Shown piece by piece: positions 1 to 8,068 of a DNA stretch of 64,000 bases; the first letter of the stretch is position 1, and each line of letters opens with the position of its first letter. The notes below the pieces were generated by a model. The model did not search any database and had not been told where the DNA came from. It saw only the letters and a list, made by a program, of their open reading frames with translations. The translations under genes and the position numbers were made by a program. This stretch comes from Nocardioidaceae bacterium (GTDB taxonomy: Bacteria; Actinomycetota; Actinomycetes; Propionibacteriales; Nocardioidaceae): contig CP076053.1 in NCBI GenBank assembly GCA_018672315.1, positions 1 through 64,000 of the forward strand, written 5' to 3'.

Positions 1-1264
1 CCGCGTCCTTGAAGGTCATCCAGCCGTTGCCGGTCTGCGCCAGCGTCTTCATCATCTTCGCGTAGAGCGTGCGGGCGGGAAGCGTACGCACCACGCGTCC
101 CTCCGCCTCGACGCGACGGTAGGCCCGGTCGAAGGCCTCACCCCACAGGTCGACCAGCTCGGGGGCCTCGTCGGGATCGATGAGCGACCAGGGCTCGTCG
201 GCCTCCACCCGGCGCATGAACTCGTCCGGCACCCAGTTGGCGAGGTTGAGGTTGTGCGTACGCCGGGCGTCCTCGCCGGTGTTGTCGCGCAGCTCGAGAA
301 ACTCCTCCACGTCCGGGTGCCACGGCTCGAGGTAGACGCACGCGGCGCCCTTGCGCCGCCCGCCTTGGTTGACCGCGGCGACCGAGGAGTCGAGCGTGCG
401 CAGGAACGGCACGATGCCGTTCGACTGCCCGTTGGTGCCCCGGATCAACGCGCCGCGGGAGCGGACGCGGCTGAACCCGATGCCGATACCGCCGGCGAAC
501 TTCGACAGCTTCGCGACCTGGGCGTACCGGCTGTAGATCGAGTCGAGGTCGTCGCGCGGTGAGTCGATCAGGTAGCAGGACGACATCTGGGTGTGGCGGG
601 TGCCGGAGTTGAACAGCGTCGGGGAGCTCGGCAGGTACGCCAGGCTGGCCATCAGCCGGTAGAACTCGATGGCCTCAGCCGGAGTGCGCGCCAGACCGCA
701 GGCGACCCGCAGCAGGAAGTACTGCGGCGTCTCCACGACCTGGCGGTTGACCGGGTGGCGCAGCAGATAGCGGTCGTAGACGGTGCGCAGACCGAAGTAC
801 TCGAAGCGGTGGTCGGCGCCCGCCGCGACCTCGGCGTCGACGGCGAAGTCGAGCTTGCGGGCGTTGTCCTTGACGAACCTGAACGTCTCGTCGCCGATGA
901 GCCCCTCGGCGTGGCCCAGCCCGATGGACTGGCTGAAGGACGCGATGCCCTGGTTGCGCACCTCCTTCTCGACGTACCCGGCGAGCAACCGGCCGGCCAG
1001 CCGTGAGTAGGCCGGCTCCTCGCCGATCATCTCCGCCGCGGTCTGGATCGAGAGCCGATCGAGCTCAGCGGTGGTGGCGCCGTCGTACAGGCCGGAGATC
1101 GTCCGTGTCGCGACGCGCATCGGGTCGACGTCGTCCAGGTCGCCGGCGACGCGGTCGACCGCGCGGACGATCTTCATCAGGTCGACCGGTTCGAGGTCGC
1201 CGTTGCGTTTGCGCACGCTCATCGAGGTGCGGGTGCTGCCGGGGGTGGGGCTGGTGACCGTCAT
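1..1264 (-). CDS. nrdA: Ribonucleoside-diphosphate reductase, large (alpha) subunit, class I; 3' end beyond the window
   Basis: This is the catalytic subunit that reduces ribonucleotides to deoxyribonucleotides. About 421 N-terminal residues are visible and the rest runs off the left edge. An ATP-cone begins near residue 16 (VRKRNGDLEPVDLMKIV). The barrel domain follows, with the segments YFGLRTVYDRYLLRHP, PTLFNSGT...SSCYLID (redox cysteine), AGGIGIGFSRVR and NQGGRRKGAACVYLEPWH. The ATP-cone and the YDRYLLRHP stretch fit class Ia NrdA rather than the B12-dependent class II NrdJ, though the C-terminus that would settle this is missing. The ATG at 1264 follows GAGGAG with about 5 nt spacing. 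The roughly 370-nt leader carries a cobalamin riboswitch and NrdR boxes, matching the arrangement known for Streptomyces nrdABS. Confidence 0.93.
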   Translation of the reverse strand, partial: MTVTSPTPGSTRTSMSVRKRNGDLEPVDLMKIVRAVDRVAGDLDDVDPMRVATRTISGLYDGATTAELDRLSIQTAAEMIGEEPAYSRLAGRLLAGYVEKEVRNQGIASFSQSIGLGHAEGLIGDETFRFVKDNARKLDFAVDAEVAAGADHRFEYFGLRTVYDRYLLRHPVNRQVVETPQYFLLRVACGLARTPAEAIEFYRLMASLAYLPSSPTLFNSGTRHTQMSSCYLIDSPRDDLDSIYSRYAQVAKLSKFAGGIGIGFSRVRSRGALIRGTNGQSNGIVPFLRTLDSSVAAVNQGGRRKGAACVYLEPWHPDVEEFLELRDNTGEDARRTHNLNLANWVPDEFMRRVEADEPWSLIDPDEAPELVDLWGEAFDRAYRRVEAEGRVVRTLPARTLYAKMMKTLAQTGNGWMTFKDA

Positions 1265-1417
1265 GTCTCTCCTCGCGAGATCGGTCCCGGAGGTCCGGGT
1301 CGCGCAGGGAGGCAGCGGTCGCCGACGCGTACGCCGTTCGCCGCCGGCTCGGCAGGAGCAGGCGGGGGCGCACGGGGGTCGTCAGGTCGCCGTCGGCCGT
1401 CCCACGAGGCCTCGGAC

Positions 1418-1440
1418 CACCGCACCCGGCGGGTGCGGTG
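1418..1440 (-). terminator. Perfect 10-bp hairpin abutting the B12 box (possible expression platform)
   Basis: Arms caccgcaccc and gggtgcggtg pair perfectly around a 3-nt loop, directly downstream (minus-strand sense) of the B12 box. There is no U-tract, so this is not a textbook intrinsic terminator. Its position right after the riboswitch and about 150 nt before the nrdA start suggests it is the regulatory hairpin. That role is inferred. Confidence 0.5.
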
Positions 1441-1630
1441 CGCTGGCAGGTCTTCGGACTCGCGGGCACGACAGGCGTGGCCTGTCCCCTACTGACCGTC
1501 GCTTCCCAGGCCGGTGGCCCAGTGCATGTGACGGCGGTCGTTCCCACTCACCGCTGCGGGGCAGTCCCGGTCTCTCACCGGGTTCCCTCTTGCCTCCCAC
1601 CCGCCCGGGTCGACGGGGAGGAACCAGCTG
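1441..1630 (-). promoter_or_regulatory. Cobalamin (adenosylcobalamin) riboswitch upstream of nrdA
   Basis: Read on the minus strand, the leader contains the conserved core GAACCCGGTGAGAGACCGGG followed by ACTGCCCCGCAGCGGTGA. Further along are a CACTGG...CTGGGAAG segment and finally a clear B12 box, GAGTCCGAAGACCTGCCAGC (1443-1462 region). Order and spacing match the cobalamin riboswitch family. B12-riboswitch control of a class Ia ribonucleotide reductase is established in Streptomyces, where coenzyme B12 shuts the class Ia operon off and the cell relies on class II NrdJ. The same logic is inferred here. Confidence 0.92.
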
Positions 1631-1636
1631 CGTGCA

Positions 1637-1683
1637 CCACCATACATAGCGAATGACAGTGATGTAACCCCAAGATGTTGTGT
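1637..1683 (-). promoter_or_regulatory. Tandem NrdR boxes (1668-1683 and 1637-1652)
   Basis: On the minus strand ACACAACATCTTGGGG (1668-1683) and TCGCTATGTATGGTGG (1637-1652) start exactly 31 bp apart, three helical turns. Both resemble the NrdR consensus acaCwAtATaTwGtgt, with roughly 12/16 and 11/16 matches. NrdR is the (d)ATP-sensing repressor of ribonucleotide reductase operons. The boxes lie just upstream of the riboswitch, where the nrdA promoter should be. Confidence 0.75.
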
Positions 1684-1773
1684 GTCGTCGTGAGACGCCA
1701 GCAGCGTCTTTCCTTGACATATCCCGCCCCTGGAACTCGCGGGACTCCGCTCACCGGGACCTATGCTCACGCC

Positions 1774-2313
1774 ATGACGCCGCCGGGTCGCGCCCACCTG
1801 ACCTGGGACGAACCCAGGGACCCGATCGACGGCGGCGACGGGTGGGCCGAGCTCATCACGAACGATCTGGACGATCTCGACGAGATCCGCCGGCTCCGGG
1901 CGGAGGGCTGGGAGGGCGAGCCGCTCCAGGCACCTGCCTGGGAATGGCTCTGGATCCTCTGGCCTCGGTCCCACCGTGCCTTCGTCCTGGACCGGCGCGT
2001 GCGTTTCGCCGTGGAGTACCGCGGGCGTGGGACCGAAGGGCGGCGCGCGCTGTGGCCGGCCAAGGAGTACGCCGAGGTCGAGTGGAGCGCGAACAGCTCA
2101 CTGGCCGAGCTCGGACTCCCTGCCAGACCCGCGGGGCACATCTGGCTGCTGAGACCACCCGCCGCGTACGCCGATCTCGACGCCGCCCTGAGCGCGATCA
2201 ACCGCATGGCCGACGAGGGCGACGTACGCCTCATCCCGTGGCCCGGTCTGCTCGAGCCGATGCAACGGATGATCGCCGACCTCTTCGCAGGTGACCCCGG
2301 CGTCCGGTGGTGA
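1774..2313 (+). CDS. Uncharacterised protein, about 179 aa, probably leaderless
   Basis: I do not recognise this family. The product is soluble-looking, rich in Trp, Glu and Pro, with no signal peptide or membrane segment. It starts MTPPGRAHLTWDEPRD and has an acidic stretch ITNDLDDLDEIRRLRAEGW near residue 28. The ATG at 1774 was chosen because TATGCT (1762-1767) stands 6 nt before it, the usual geometry of a leaderless actinobacterial transcript. The reading frame is open further upstream to 1675, but that part reads like non-coding sequence overlapping the nrdA control region. The gene points away from nrdA and is followed by about 125 bp without features. Confidence 0.7.
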   Translation: MTPPGRAHLTWDEPRDPIDGGDGWAELITNDLDDLDEIRRLRAEGWEGEPLQAPAWEWLWILWPRSHRAFVLDRRVRFAVEYRGRGTEGRRALWPAKEYAEVEWSANSSLAELGLPARPAGHIWLLRPPAAYADLDAALSAINRMADEGDVRLIPWPGLLEPMQRMIADLFAGDPGVRW

Positions 2314-2439
2314 GGTGACCCGCTCTCCCCCGTCACAGCACTGCGCCTCCGCCGACTGACCAAGGGCCGGTGCGCCCAGGTGCTGCACGTGGGGCCCTCC
2401 GACGACGAGGGTCGCGCAGCCGTTCAGCCCGGCACGTGC

Positions 2440-3693
2440 CTAGCGGGTCCTCTCGAGCTCGTGGGGCAGGTCCCGCATCCGCACCAGCGGTGACAGCAGC
2501 ACCGGCAGTGCCCCGAGCACGTTCAGCGCTGCGCCGATCCACAGCGCCGCGAGGACGCCGACCTGCGAGCCGAGCACTCCCCCGAGCAGTGCACCGACCG
2601 GCATCGGTCCCCACACCAGGAATCGGATCGACGCGTTCATCCGGCCCAGCAGCGCCGGCGGGCACACGCGCTGTCGGAAGCTGACCTGCACCACGTTGTA
2701 GACGACGATCGCGTACGAGGTCAGGAAACCGCCCGTCATCAGCAACGGCACCGGCGAGACGTACGCCGCCAGGGGCACGTGCAGCCCGAGCAGCGCGAAG
2801 CCGACGGCGGCGAGCGGGATGGCGCGGCCCTCGCCGACGAGGCGCGCGAAGCGGTCGGAGGTCACCGCGCCGAGCAGTCCCCCCGCAGCCGAGACGGACA
2901 GGACGAGGCCCAGGGTGGTCTCGGCGAGCCCGAGCGTCCGCACCGCGTAGAGGACGAAGAGTCCTGCGGTCAGGGCTCCGGCGAAGTTCGACAGCCCCGT
3001 GCACGCGGTGATGCGCACCAGCAGCGGGTGGCGGACGACGAACCGCAGTCCCTCTGCGACCTCGGTGCGAAGTCGCGAGCCCTCCGTACGCGTCGGCCGG
3101 TGGTCCTCCGTCGCGATGCGCGAGACGAAGAGCGCCGAGGCCGCCATGCACACCGACGTCGCCGCGATCGTCACGGGCGAGCCGAGCAACCGGACGAGGA
3201 CCGCCGCGACCGACGGACCGCCCACCTGGGCGACCTGCTGGGTGGCCTGCAGCTTCGCGTTGCCCTCACCGATCGCGTCGGCGGGGACGAGCTCGGGCAG
3301 GTAGGACTGGTTGGCCACGTCGAAGAACACCGTCACGCAGCCGACGAGGAAGACCACGACGTACACCTGCGGCAGGGTCAGCACCCCGGCCCACCAGGCG
3401 AGCGGGATGCTCAGCAGCATCGCGCCCCGGGTGAGGTCTCCCAGGATCAGCACGCGGCGCTTGACCCAGCGGTCCACGAGCGCGCCGGCGGGCAGACCGA
3501 TCAGCAGGAACGCGAGGTTCTCCAGCGCCGTGAGCAGACCCATCTCGAAGGCATCGGCGTCCAACAGCCGCAGCGCCAGCAGCGGGATCGCGAGGCTGAC
3601 GAGGGAGAAGCCGAAGACGCTGACGACGTCGCCGGCCCAGAGCAGGCGGAAGTCGCGGTGGCGCCACAGCGATCGGCGTTCCCTCGAGGCCAT
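2440..3693 (-). CDS. MFS transporter (drug-efflux type)
   Basis: This 417-residue protein has about 12 hydrophobic segments and the MFS N-terminal signature WRHRDFRLLWAGDVVSVFGF, followed by PLLALRLL and the loop GALVDRWVKRR, the MFS motif-A position between TM2 and TM3. The type resembles MFS_3/enterobactin-exporter-like permeases common in actinobacteria; the substrate cannot be told. The start at 3693 (MASRERRSLWRHRDF) fits the family's short cytoplasmic N-terminus. The frame stays open to 4257, but that extension overlaps the divergent kinase gene and is arginine/proline-rich shadow. The upstream gap holds a long inverted repeat at 3714-3771. Confidence 0.88.
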   Translation of the reverse strand: MASRERRSLWRHRDFRLLWAGDVVSVFGFSLVSLAIPLLALRLLDADAFEMGLLTALENLAFLLIGLPAGALVDRWVKRRVLILGDLTRGAMLLSIPLAWWAGVLTLPQVYVVVFLVGCVTVFFDVANQSYLPELVPADAIGEGNAKLQATQQVAQVGGPSVAAVLVRLLGSPVTIAATSVCMAASALFVSRIATEDHRPTRTEGSRLRTEVAEGLRFVVRHPLLVRITACTGLSNFAGALTAGLFVLYAVRTLGLAETTLGLVLSVSAAGGLLGAVTSDRFARLVGEGRAIPLAAVGFALLGLHVPLAAYVSPVPLLMTGGFLTSYAIVVYNVVQVSFRQRVCPPALLGRMNASIRFLVWGPMPVGALLGGVLGSQVGVLAALWIGAALNVLGALPVLLSPLVRMRDLPHELERTR

Positions 3694-3713
3694 CGGGTGA
3701 CCGTAGTGGTGCG

Positions 3714-3771
3714 GCGGGCCCGGAGCACACGCGGACACGGACGCGGACGCGGGCACAGGCACCGGGCCCGC
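3714..3771. repeat. Inverted repeat with hexamer-like repeats in its loop
   Basis: gcgggcccgg (3714-3723) and ccgggcccgc (3762-3771) are perfect complements enclosing 38 nt rich in gacgcg/gacacg units. It sits between the divergent MFS and lipid-kinase genes. Its role is unknown. Confidence 0.5.
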
Positions 3772-3830
3772 ACAGCGAACACTCAGCGCGAGCACACCGA
3801 CACCACATGCCGGCCCGGCAGGATCGGTGC

Positions 3831-4853
3831 GTGCATGAGAAGACGATCCTCGAGAGCATCCGGGCCGCCGGTCCCGCGCCACGGGCAGCACTGGTGCTGA
3901 ACGCTGCGTCTCGACGCGCGCGTACGTACCGGGGGGCGGTCGAGCGGACACTCGCGGGGTCCGGGCTGTCACCGTCGGTCCACACGGCCGAGGTGGGAGA
4001 CGACCTGCCCGCGGCGCTGCGCGCGGCGACGGCGTCACGCCCCCGCGTCCTCGTCGTGGGCGGTGGGGACGGCACCCTCGCAGCCGCGGCCCACGAGGTC
4101 GCCGGCACCGACACGGTCCTCGTCGCGTTGCCACTGGGCACCGCGAACGACTTCGCGCGGACGCTCGGCCTCCCCCGGGAGCCGGTCGCAGCCCTGACCG
4201 CGGCGCTGCACGGGAAGGTCGTCGACGTCGACCTGGGACGTGCCGACGGCCGGCCATTCCTCAACGTCGCCTCGCTGGGACTGTCGGTCGCCGTGGCCCA
4301 GACGCTGACGCCCGGGCTCAAGCGACTGCTCGGCAAGCTCGCCTACCCCGTCGCCACGGCACGCGCCTACCGCGCGCACCGCCCCTTCGACGCGTTGCTG
4401 GAGTTCCCCGACGGCGACCGCGAGCCCGTGGAGCTGACCGACCTGCTGCAGCTGTCGATCGGCAACGGCCGCCACTTCGGGGGCGGCAACACCGTCGCTG
4501 CCACCGCGTCCATCGACGACCACCTGCTCGACGTGCACGCCATCGGCGGGAGCCGGCTGCGTGACCACGTCTCGATCGCCAGGCTCCTGAAGGACGGCTC
4601 GCTGGTCGACCACGACGGCGTGCACCACGTGACGACGCGCCGCGTCCGGGTCACCACCGACCGACCGATGCCGGTCAACCTCGACGGTGAGGTCGGGGAC
4701 GTGACACCGACCCTCTTCGAGGTCCGGCGCAACGCGGTGCACGTGGCCGTGCCGGCGGACAGCGAGGCGGCGCGGCTGGACGGGCCCGGCACGACGACCG
4801 GCACGACGACCGGCACGACGACCGGCGCGGCGACCGGCACGACGACCGGCTGA
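3831..4853 (+). CDS. Diacylglycerol/lipid kinase family protein (DagK/YegS type)
   Basis: This ATP-dependent kinase probably phosphorylates a membrane lipid such as diacylglycerol or a sphingoid-like alcohol. The catalytic domain begins near residue 20 (AALVLNAASRRA) and has the nucleotide-binding motif VVGGGDGTLAAAAHEV and the PLGTANDFAR motif. Later come GNGRHFGGG and NLDGE, all family hallmarks. A GTG at 3831 is preferred because AGGA lies about 8 nt before it; an in-frame ATG at 3807 is possible but has no ribosome site. The last 21 residues are a GTTT repeat tail coded by a 12-bp tandem repeat, unusual for the family. It is divergent from the MFS gene and convergent with rpe. Confidence 0.88.
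   Translation: MHEKTILESIRAAGPAPRAALVLNAASRRARTYRGAVERTLAGSGLSPSVHTAEVGDDLPAALRAATASRPRVLVVGGGDGTLAAAAHEVAGTDTVLVALPLGTANDFARTLGLPREPVAALTAALHGKVVDVDLGRADGRPFLNVASLGLSVAVAQTLTPGLKRLLGKLAYPVATARAYRAHRPFDALLEFPDGDREPVELTDLLQLSIGNGRHFGGGNTVAATASIDDHLLDVHAIGGSRLRDHVSIARLLKDGSLVDHDGVHHVTTRRVRVTTDRPMPVNLDGEVGDVTPTLFEVRRNAVHVAVPADSEAARLDGPGTTTGTTTGTTTGAATGTTTG
4787..4846 (+). repeat. 12-bp tandem repeat, five copies, inside the kinase C-terminus
   Basis: Five units of cggcacgacgac (one variant cggcgcggcgac) in frame encode Gly-Thr-Thr-Thr repeats just before the stop codon. A repeat of this kind can vary in copy number between strains. Confidence 0.85.
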
Positions 4854-4862
4854 GCACTCGCC

Positions 4863-5534
4863 TCAGGCGTCGCGACGACCGGCGGTCTCCCCGCGCTCCC
4901 GCAGCGCCTTCACCATCGCGTCCGGGTCATCGGCCCCGAACACCGCCGATCCGGCGACGAAGACGTCGGCACCGGCCTCGATGCACCGGTCGATGGTCTC
5001 CTCGGAGATGCCGCCGTCGACCTGCACCCAGGTCTCCAGGCCGTGCTTGTCGAGCAGCGCACGGGCCCGGCGGATCTTCGGCACCACCAGCTCGAGGAAC
5101 TTCTGGCCGCCGAAGCCGGGCTCCACGGTCATGATCAGCAGGGTGTCGAGCTCGCCGAGCATGTCCTCGTACGGCTCGACCGGTGTCGCAGGACGCAGCG
5201 CCATCGCCGCCCGGCCGCCGGCGGACCGGATCTCCCGGGCCAGGCGTACGGGGGCGCTCGCCGCCTCGACGTGGAACGTCACCGACGACGCACCCGCCTC
5301 GACGTACGCCGGGGCCCACCGGTCGGGGTCCTCGATCATCAGGTGCGCGTCGAGCGGCACGTCGGTCGCCTTCGACAACGCCTCGACCATGTCGGGCCCG
5401 AACGTCAGGTTCGGCACGAAGTGGTTGTCCATGCAGTCGACGTGGATCCAGTCGGCACTCGGGATGCGCCCCACCTCACCGGCCAGGTCGGCGGGATTCG
5501 CGGCGAGGATGCTCGGGGTGATCTGGATGCCCAT
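4863..5534 (-). CDS. rpe: Ribulose-phosphate 3-epimerase
   Basis: The enzyme interconverts D-ribulose 5-phosphate and D-xylulose 5-phosphate in the pentose phosphate pathway. At 223 residues it is the normal length. It starts [13 protein letters not shown]. The metal ligands expected for the family are visible: HVD at 31-33, H64 in DAHLMIEDP, and the aspartate of VQVDGGI near 174. EPGFGGQKF and the phosphate-binding GGI and GSAVFG loops are also present. It is the last gene of the long minus-strand run before the sulfotransferase side and converges with the kinase gene, 9 bp away. Confidence 0.97.
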   Translation of the reverse strand: MGIQITPSILAANPADLAGEVGRIPSADWIHVDCMDNHFVPNLTFGPDMVEALSKATDVPLDAHLMIEDPDRWAPAYVEAGASSVTFHVEAASAPVRLAREIRSAGGRAAMALRPATPVEPYEDMLGELDTLLIMTVEPGFGGQKFLELVVPKIRRARALLDKHGLETWVQVDGGISEETIDRCIEAGADVFVAGSAVFGADDPDAMVKALRERGETAGRRDA

Positions 5535-5586
5535 GACGTCACCCTAGGAGCCGTACGGATCGGTCCCGGCAGGGGTGCGCACCCCC

Positions 5587-6216
5587 TCAGTCGAGGCCGC
5601 CGCGTTCCCTGAACTCCTCGACCGTGTTGACGTGCGGGAACGGCTCGTCCGGCACGGGGACCTCGAGCGCTTCGCACAGCGGTCCCCAGCCCTCGCCGGC
5701 ATGCCATACCAGGAGACGGTGCGAGGGGGCCGTCGCCCGCACGCCGTCGTTCCAGGCCGCGAAGCCGGCGAGTGCCTGGGCTTCGTCGAGGATGTCGTCC
5801 GCGACGCAACGCCAGGCAGCGCGGGTCATCTCATGCCATGCGGTCGGCAACCGGAACCGGTCGGGGTCGCGTGACGCCTCCAGCACCGTTGCGCCGGCCG
5901 AGGCGTACCACTCCTCGGCGGGACGTTCGGTGTGCACGATGAGCGCCTCGGGATAGGCCTCGGCGAGCTGCTGCCAGCACGCCGATGCCGGGAAGTCGAC
6001 GGCAGCACAGAAGTCGCCCAGCACCTCATCGAAGTCGACGCGCCCTTCGGCGAGCGCACGGTTCCACAACGCGCAGTCGTCCATGCGGAGGAACACCTCC
6101 GTCATGTGGTAGCAGCTGCCCCCGAGGAGGGTCTGCAGCGCCAGCTTGAGCGAGTTGGTGCCGGCGCGCGACAACCCGCTGCCGATCACCCTGATGCCGC
6201 TCGAGATCTCGGTCAT
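5587..6216 (-). CDS. Sulfotransferase family protein
   Basis: This 209-residue protein begins with the P-loop-like 5'-phosphosulfate binding motif GSGLSRAGTNSL (about 12-23), typical of the Sulfotransfer_4-like proteins that carry sulfo groups from PAPS to small molecules. Further along are IVHTERPAEEWYAS, the usual 3'-phosphate-binding region, and a C-terminal segment, VPDEPFPHVNTVEEF, also characteristic of this group. The acceptor is unknown. It stands alone between rpe and rsmB, 27 bp downstream of rsmB, and could be read from the rsmB transcript. Confidence 0.85.
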   Translation of the reverse strand: MTEISSGIRVIGSGLSRAGTNSLKLALQTLLGGSCYHMTEVFLRMDDCALWNRALAEGRVDFDEVLGDFCAAVDFPASACWQQLAEAYPEALIVHTERPAEEWYASAGATVLEASRDPDRFRLPTAWHEMTRAAWRCVADDILDEAQALAGFAAWNDGVRATAPSHRLLVWHAGEGWGPLCEALEVPVPDEPFPHVNTVEEFRERGGLD

Positions 6217-6243
6217 CCGGCCTCCTGCTCGGGTCGCCCGACG

Positions 6244-7635
6244 CTAGCGCGTGCGCCGCAGCAACGCCACGAACATCGCATCGGTGCCGTGACGGTGGGG
6301 CCACAGCTGCGCCGTCCCGGCGAGCGGACCGGCGGCGTCGGGCACGCCCGGCAGCGGGTCGGGCACGAGCTCGACCTCTTTGCGTGCGTCGAGGGCCGCG
6401 GTGACGATCTCGGCGGTCTCCGCGACCACCGGGGAGCACGTTGCGTACGCCACCACTCCCCCGACCCGCACCGAGTCCAGCGCCCGGTCGAGCAACGTGC
6501 GTTGCAGGCCGACGAGGTCGGCGACATCCGCAGGCGTGCGCCGCCACCGCGACTCCGGTCGACGTCGCAGCGCACCGAGGCCTGAGCACGGGGCGTCGAG
6601 CAGCACGCGATCGAAGGTGCCCGGCGCCCACGGCGGGCGGGTGCCGTCACCGGTCACGAGCCGTCGGGCTGCGGGAGTGCCGCGCACCGCGCGCCTCACG
6701 AGGAGGGAGCGGTGGTGCTGCGCCTCGTTGCTCACCAGCACGGCCCCGCGCTCGGCGGCGATCGCGGCGAGCAACGCGGCCTTGCCGCCGGGCCCTGCGC
6801 AGAGGTCGAGCCAGCGTTCGGCCCGGCCCGGCACCTGCTGGACGGCCACCTGTGCGAGCGCGTGCGCGACGAGCTGCGACCCCTCGTCCTGGACGCCCGC
6901 GCGTCCTTCGCGCACCGCCGCGAGCTCTCCGGGGTCACCCCCGTCGGAGACCACGCCGTACGGCGACAGCACCGTCGGTTCACCGGGCAGCTCCTGGCGC
7001 GTCGACCGTCCGGGGCGGGCCACGAGGGTGACGCGCGGAGCGGTGTTGTCCGCCCCGAGCAGCGCAGGCAGCTCACGGCCGGCGTCGGCTGCGGTCAGTG
7101 CCCGACGCAGCTCGCCGACGACCCAGGTGGGGTGGGAGTGGCGTACGCCGAGCGCCCGGTCGCTGCGGTCGGCGACCGGGGCGACCTGATCGAGCCACTC
7201 CTCCATGGTTCGCGCCGCGACCCGGCGCAGCACGGCGTTCGCGAAGCCCGCCGAGCCGGGGTTGGCGCGGGCGCGCACCAGGTCGACGGTCGTGGAGATC
7301 GCGGCGTGGTCGGGCACCCGCATCGCGAGCACCTGGTGGACGCCGAGCCTCAGCGCGTCGAGCACCTTCGCGGGCGTCCTCGCGATCGGCTTGTCGGTGC
7401 AGGCGTCGAGGATCGCGTCGTAGGTGCCGCGACCCCGTAGCGTGCCGGCCGCGAGCTCGGTCGCGAGCGCGGCGTCGCGGCCGGACAGATCGTGCGCGGC
7501 GAGGGCCTCGGGGAGCACGAGGTTGGCGTACGCGTCGTCGACCCGGACCGCCTTGAGCACGGCGTACGCGGCGTCACGGGCCGGATCGACCCGCGGGCCG
7601 GCACCCGCCCGAGCCGCCCGGCGACGCTCAGCCAC
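6244..7635 (-). CDS. rsmB: 16S rRNA (cytosine-967-C5)-methyltransferase family, RsmB/Fmu
   Basis: The protein is 463 residues. An N-terminal NusB-like RNA-binding domain (about 15-150; ARDAAYAVLKAVRVDDAYANL, TELAAGTLR, LRLGVHQVL) is followed by a SAM-dependent methyltransferase domain. The SAM loop is LDLCAGPGGKAALLA, and the two catalytic cysteines are in LLDAPCSGLGALRRRPE and YATCSPVVAETAEIV. The GTG at 7635 overlaps the end of the MmcQ-like gene by 8 nt (GGTGGCTGA), implying translational coupling. The frame is open upstream to 8046, but that is shadow of the neighbouring gene. Confidence 0.93.
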   Translation of the reverse strand: MAERRRAARAGAGPRVDPARDAAYAVLKAVRVDDAYANLVLPEALAAHDLSGRDAALATELAAGTLRGRGTYDAILDACTDKPIARTPAKVLDALRLGVHQVLAMRVPDHAAISTTVDLVRARANPGSAGFANAVLRRVAARTMEEWLDQVAPVADRSDRALGVRHSHPTWVVGELRRALTAADAGRELPALLGADNTAPRVTLVARPGRSTRQELPGEPTVLSPYGVVSDGGDPGELAAVREGRAGVQDEGSQLVAHALAQVAVQQVPGRAERWLDLCAGPGGKAALLAAIAAERGAVLVSNEAQHHRSLLVRRAVRGTPAARRLVTGDGTRPPWAPGTFDRVLLDAPCSGLGALRRRPESRWRRTPADVADLVGLQRTLLDRALDSVRVGGVVAYATCSPVVAETAEIVTAALDARKEVELVPDPLPGVPDAAGPLAGTAQLWPHRHGTDAMFVALLRRTR

Positions 7636-8068
7636 CGCGGGCCTCGCGGAGCTCCCGCACGAGCCTCTTGGGGGCGCGCGCCGCCCATGCCTCGACGAGG
7701 ACCTCCTCGAGCTCGCCGCGTGTGATCTCCCCCAGCCGTGAGCGGCGTACGAGCACCGCGTTGCTGCGGTCGAAGTGCGGGATCGTGAAGAACGGGCCGT
7801 CGGCCTGCACCAGCTCGGCCTTGGCCTCGGCGTCGGGGGTCGTGATGACGAGGAGGTCGTCCCACTCCTCCCCGGTGTCGGGGTCGCTGGCGGTGTGGTG
7901 GGGCATCCGGTAGAGGCAGAACCCGCGGCCCTTCTCACCCTTCGGCACCACGTACGTCGGCCGGTCGCCCCAGGTGACCCCGAGCTCGACCTCGGGCAGC
8001 GCAAGACAGATGTCGGCGACGTCGTCGTCGCGGGCCGGCCGCTCACCGGCGCGACGTGTGTCGCTCAC
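7628..8068 (-). CDS. MmcQ/YjbR family protein
   Basis: This 146-residue protein has the MmcQ/YjbR fold, a small CyaY-like DNA-binding domain of unclear cellular role. Visible family features are the N-terminal [23 protein letters not shown], then GFCLYRM, a central [36 protein letters not shown], and the helix [22 protein letters not shown] at the end. The GTG at 8068 overlaps the fmt stop codon by 4 nt (GTGA), so it is co-translated with fmt; the rsmB start in turn overlaps its 3' end. Confidence 0.88.
   Translation of the reverse strand: MSDTRRAGERPARDDDVADICLALPEVELGVTWGDRPTYVVPKGEKGRGFCLYRMPHHTASDPDTGEEWDDLLVITTPDAEAKAELVQADGPFFTIPHFDRSNAVLVRRSRLGEITRGELEEVLVEAWAARAPKRLVRELREARGG

Noticed and set aside
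3694-4257. N-terminal extension of the MFS gene at 2440-3693
   Set aside because: The frame is open but overlaps the divergent lipid kinase, is Arg/Pro/Gly-rich, and the true first membrane helix follows the start at 3693.
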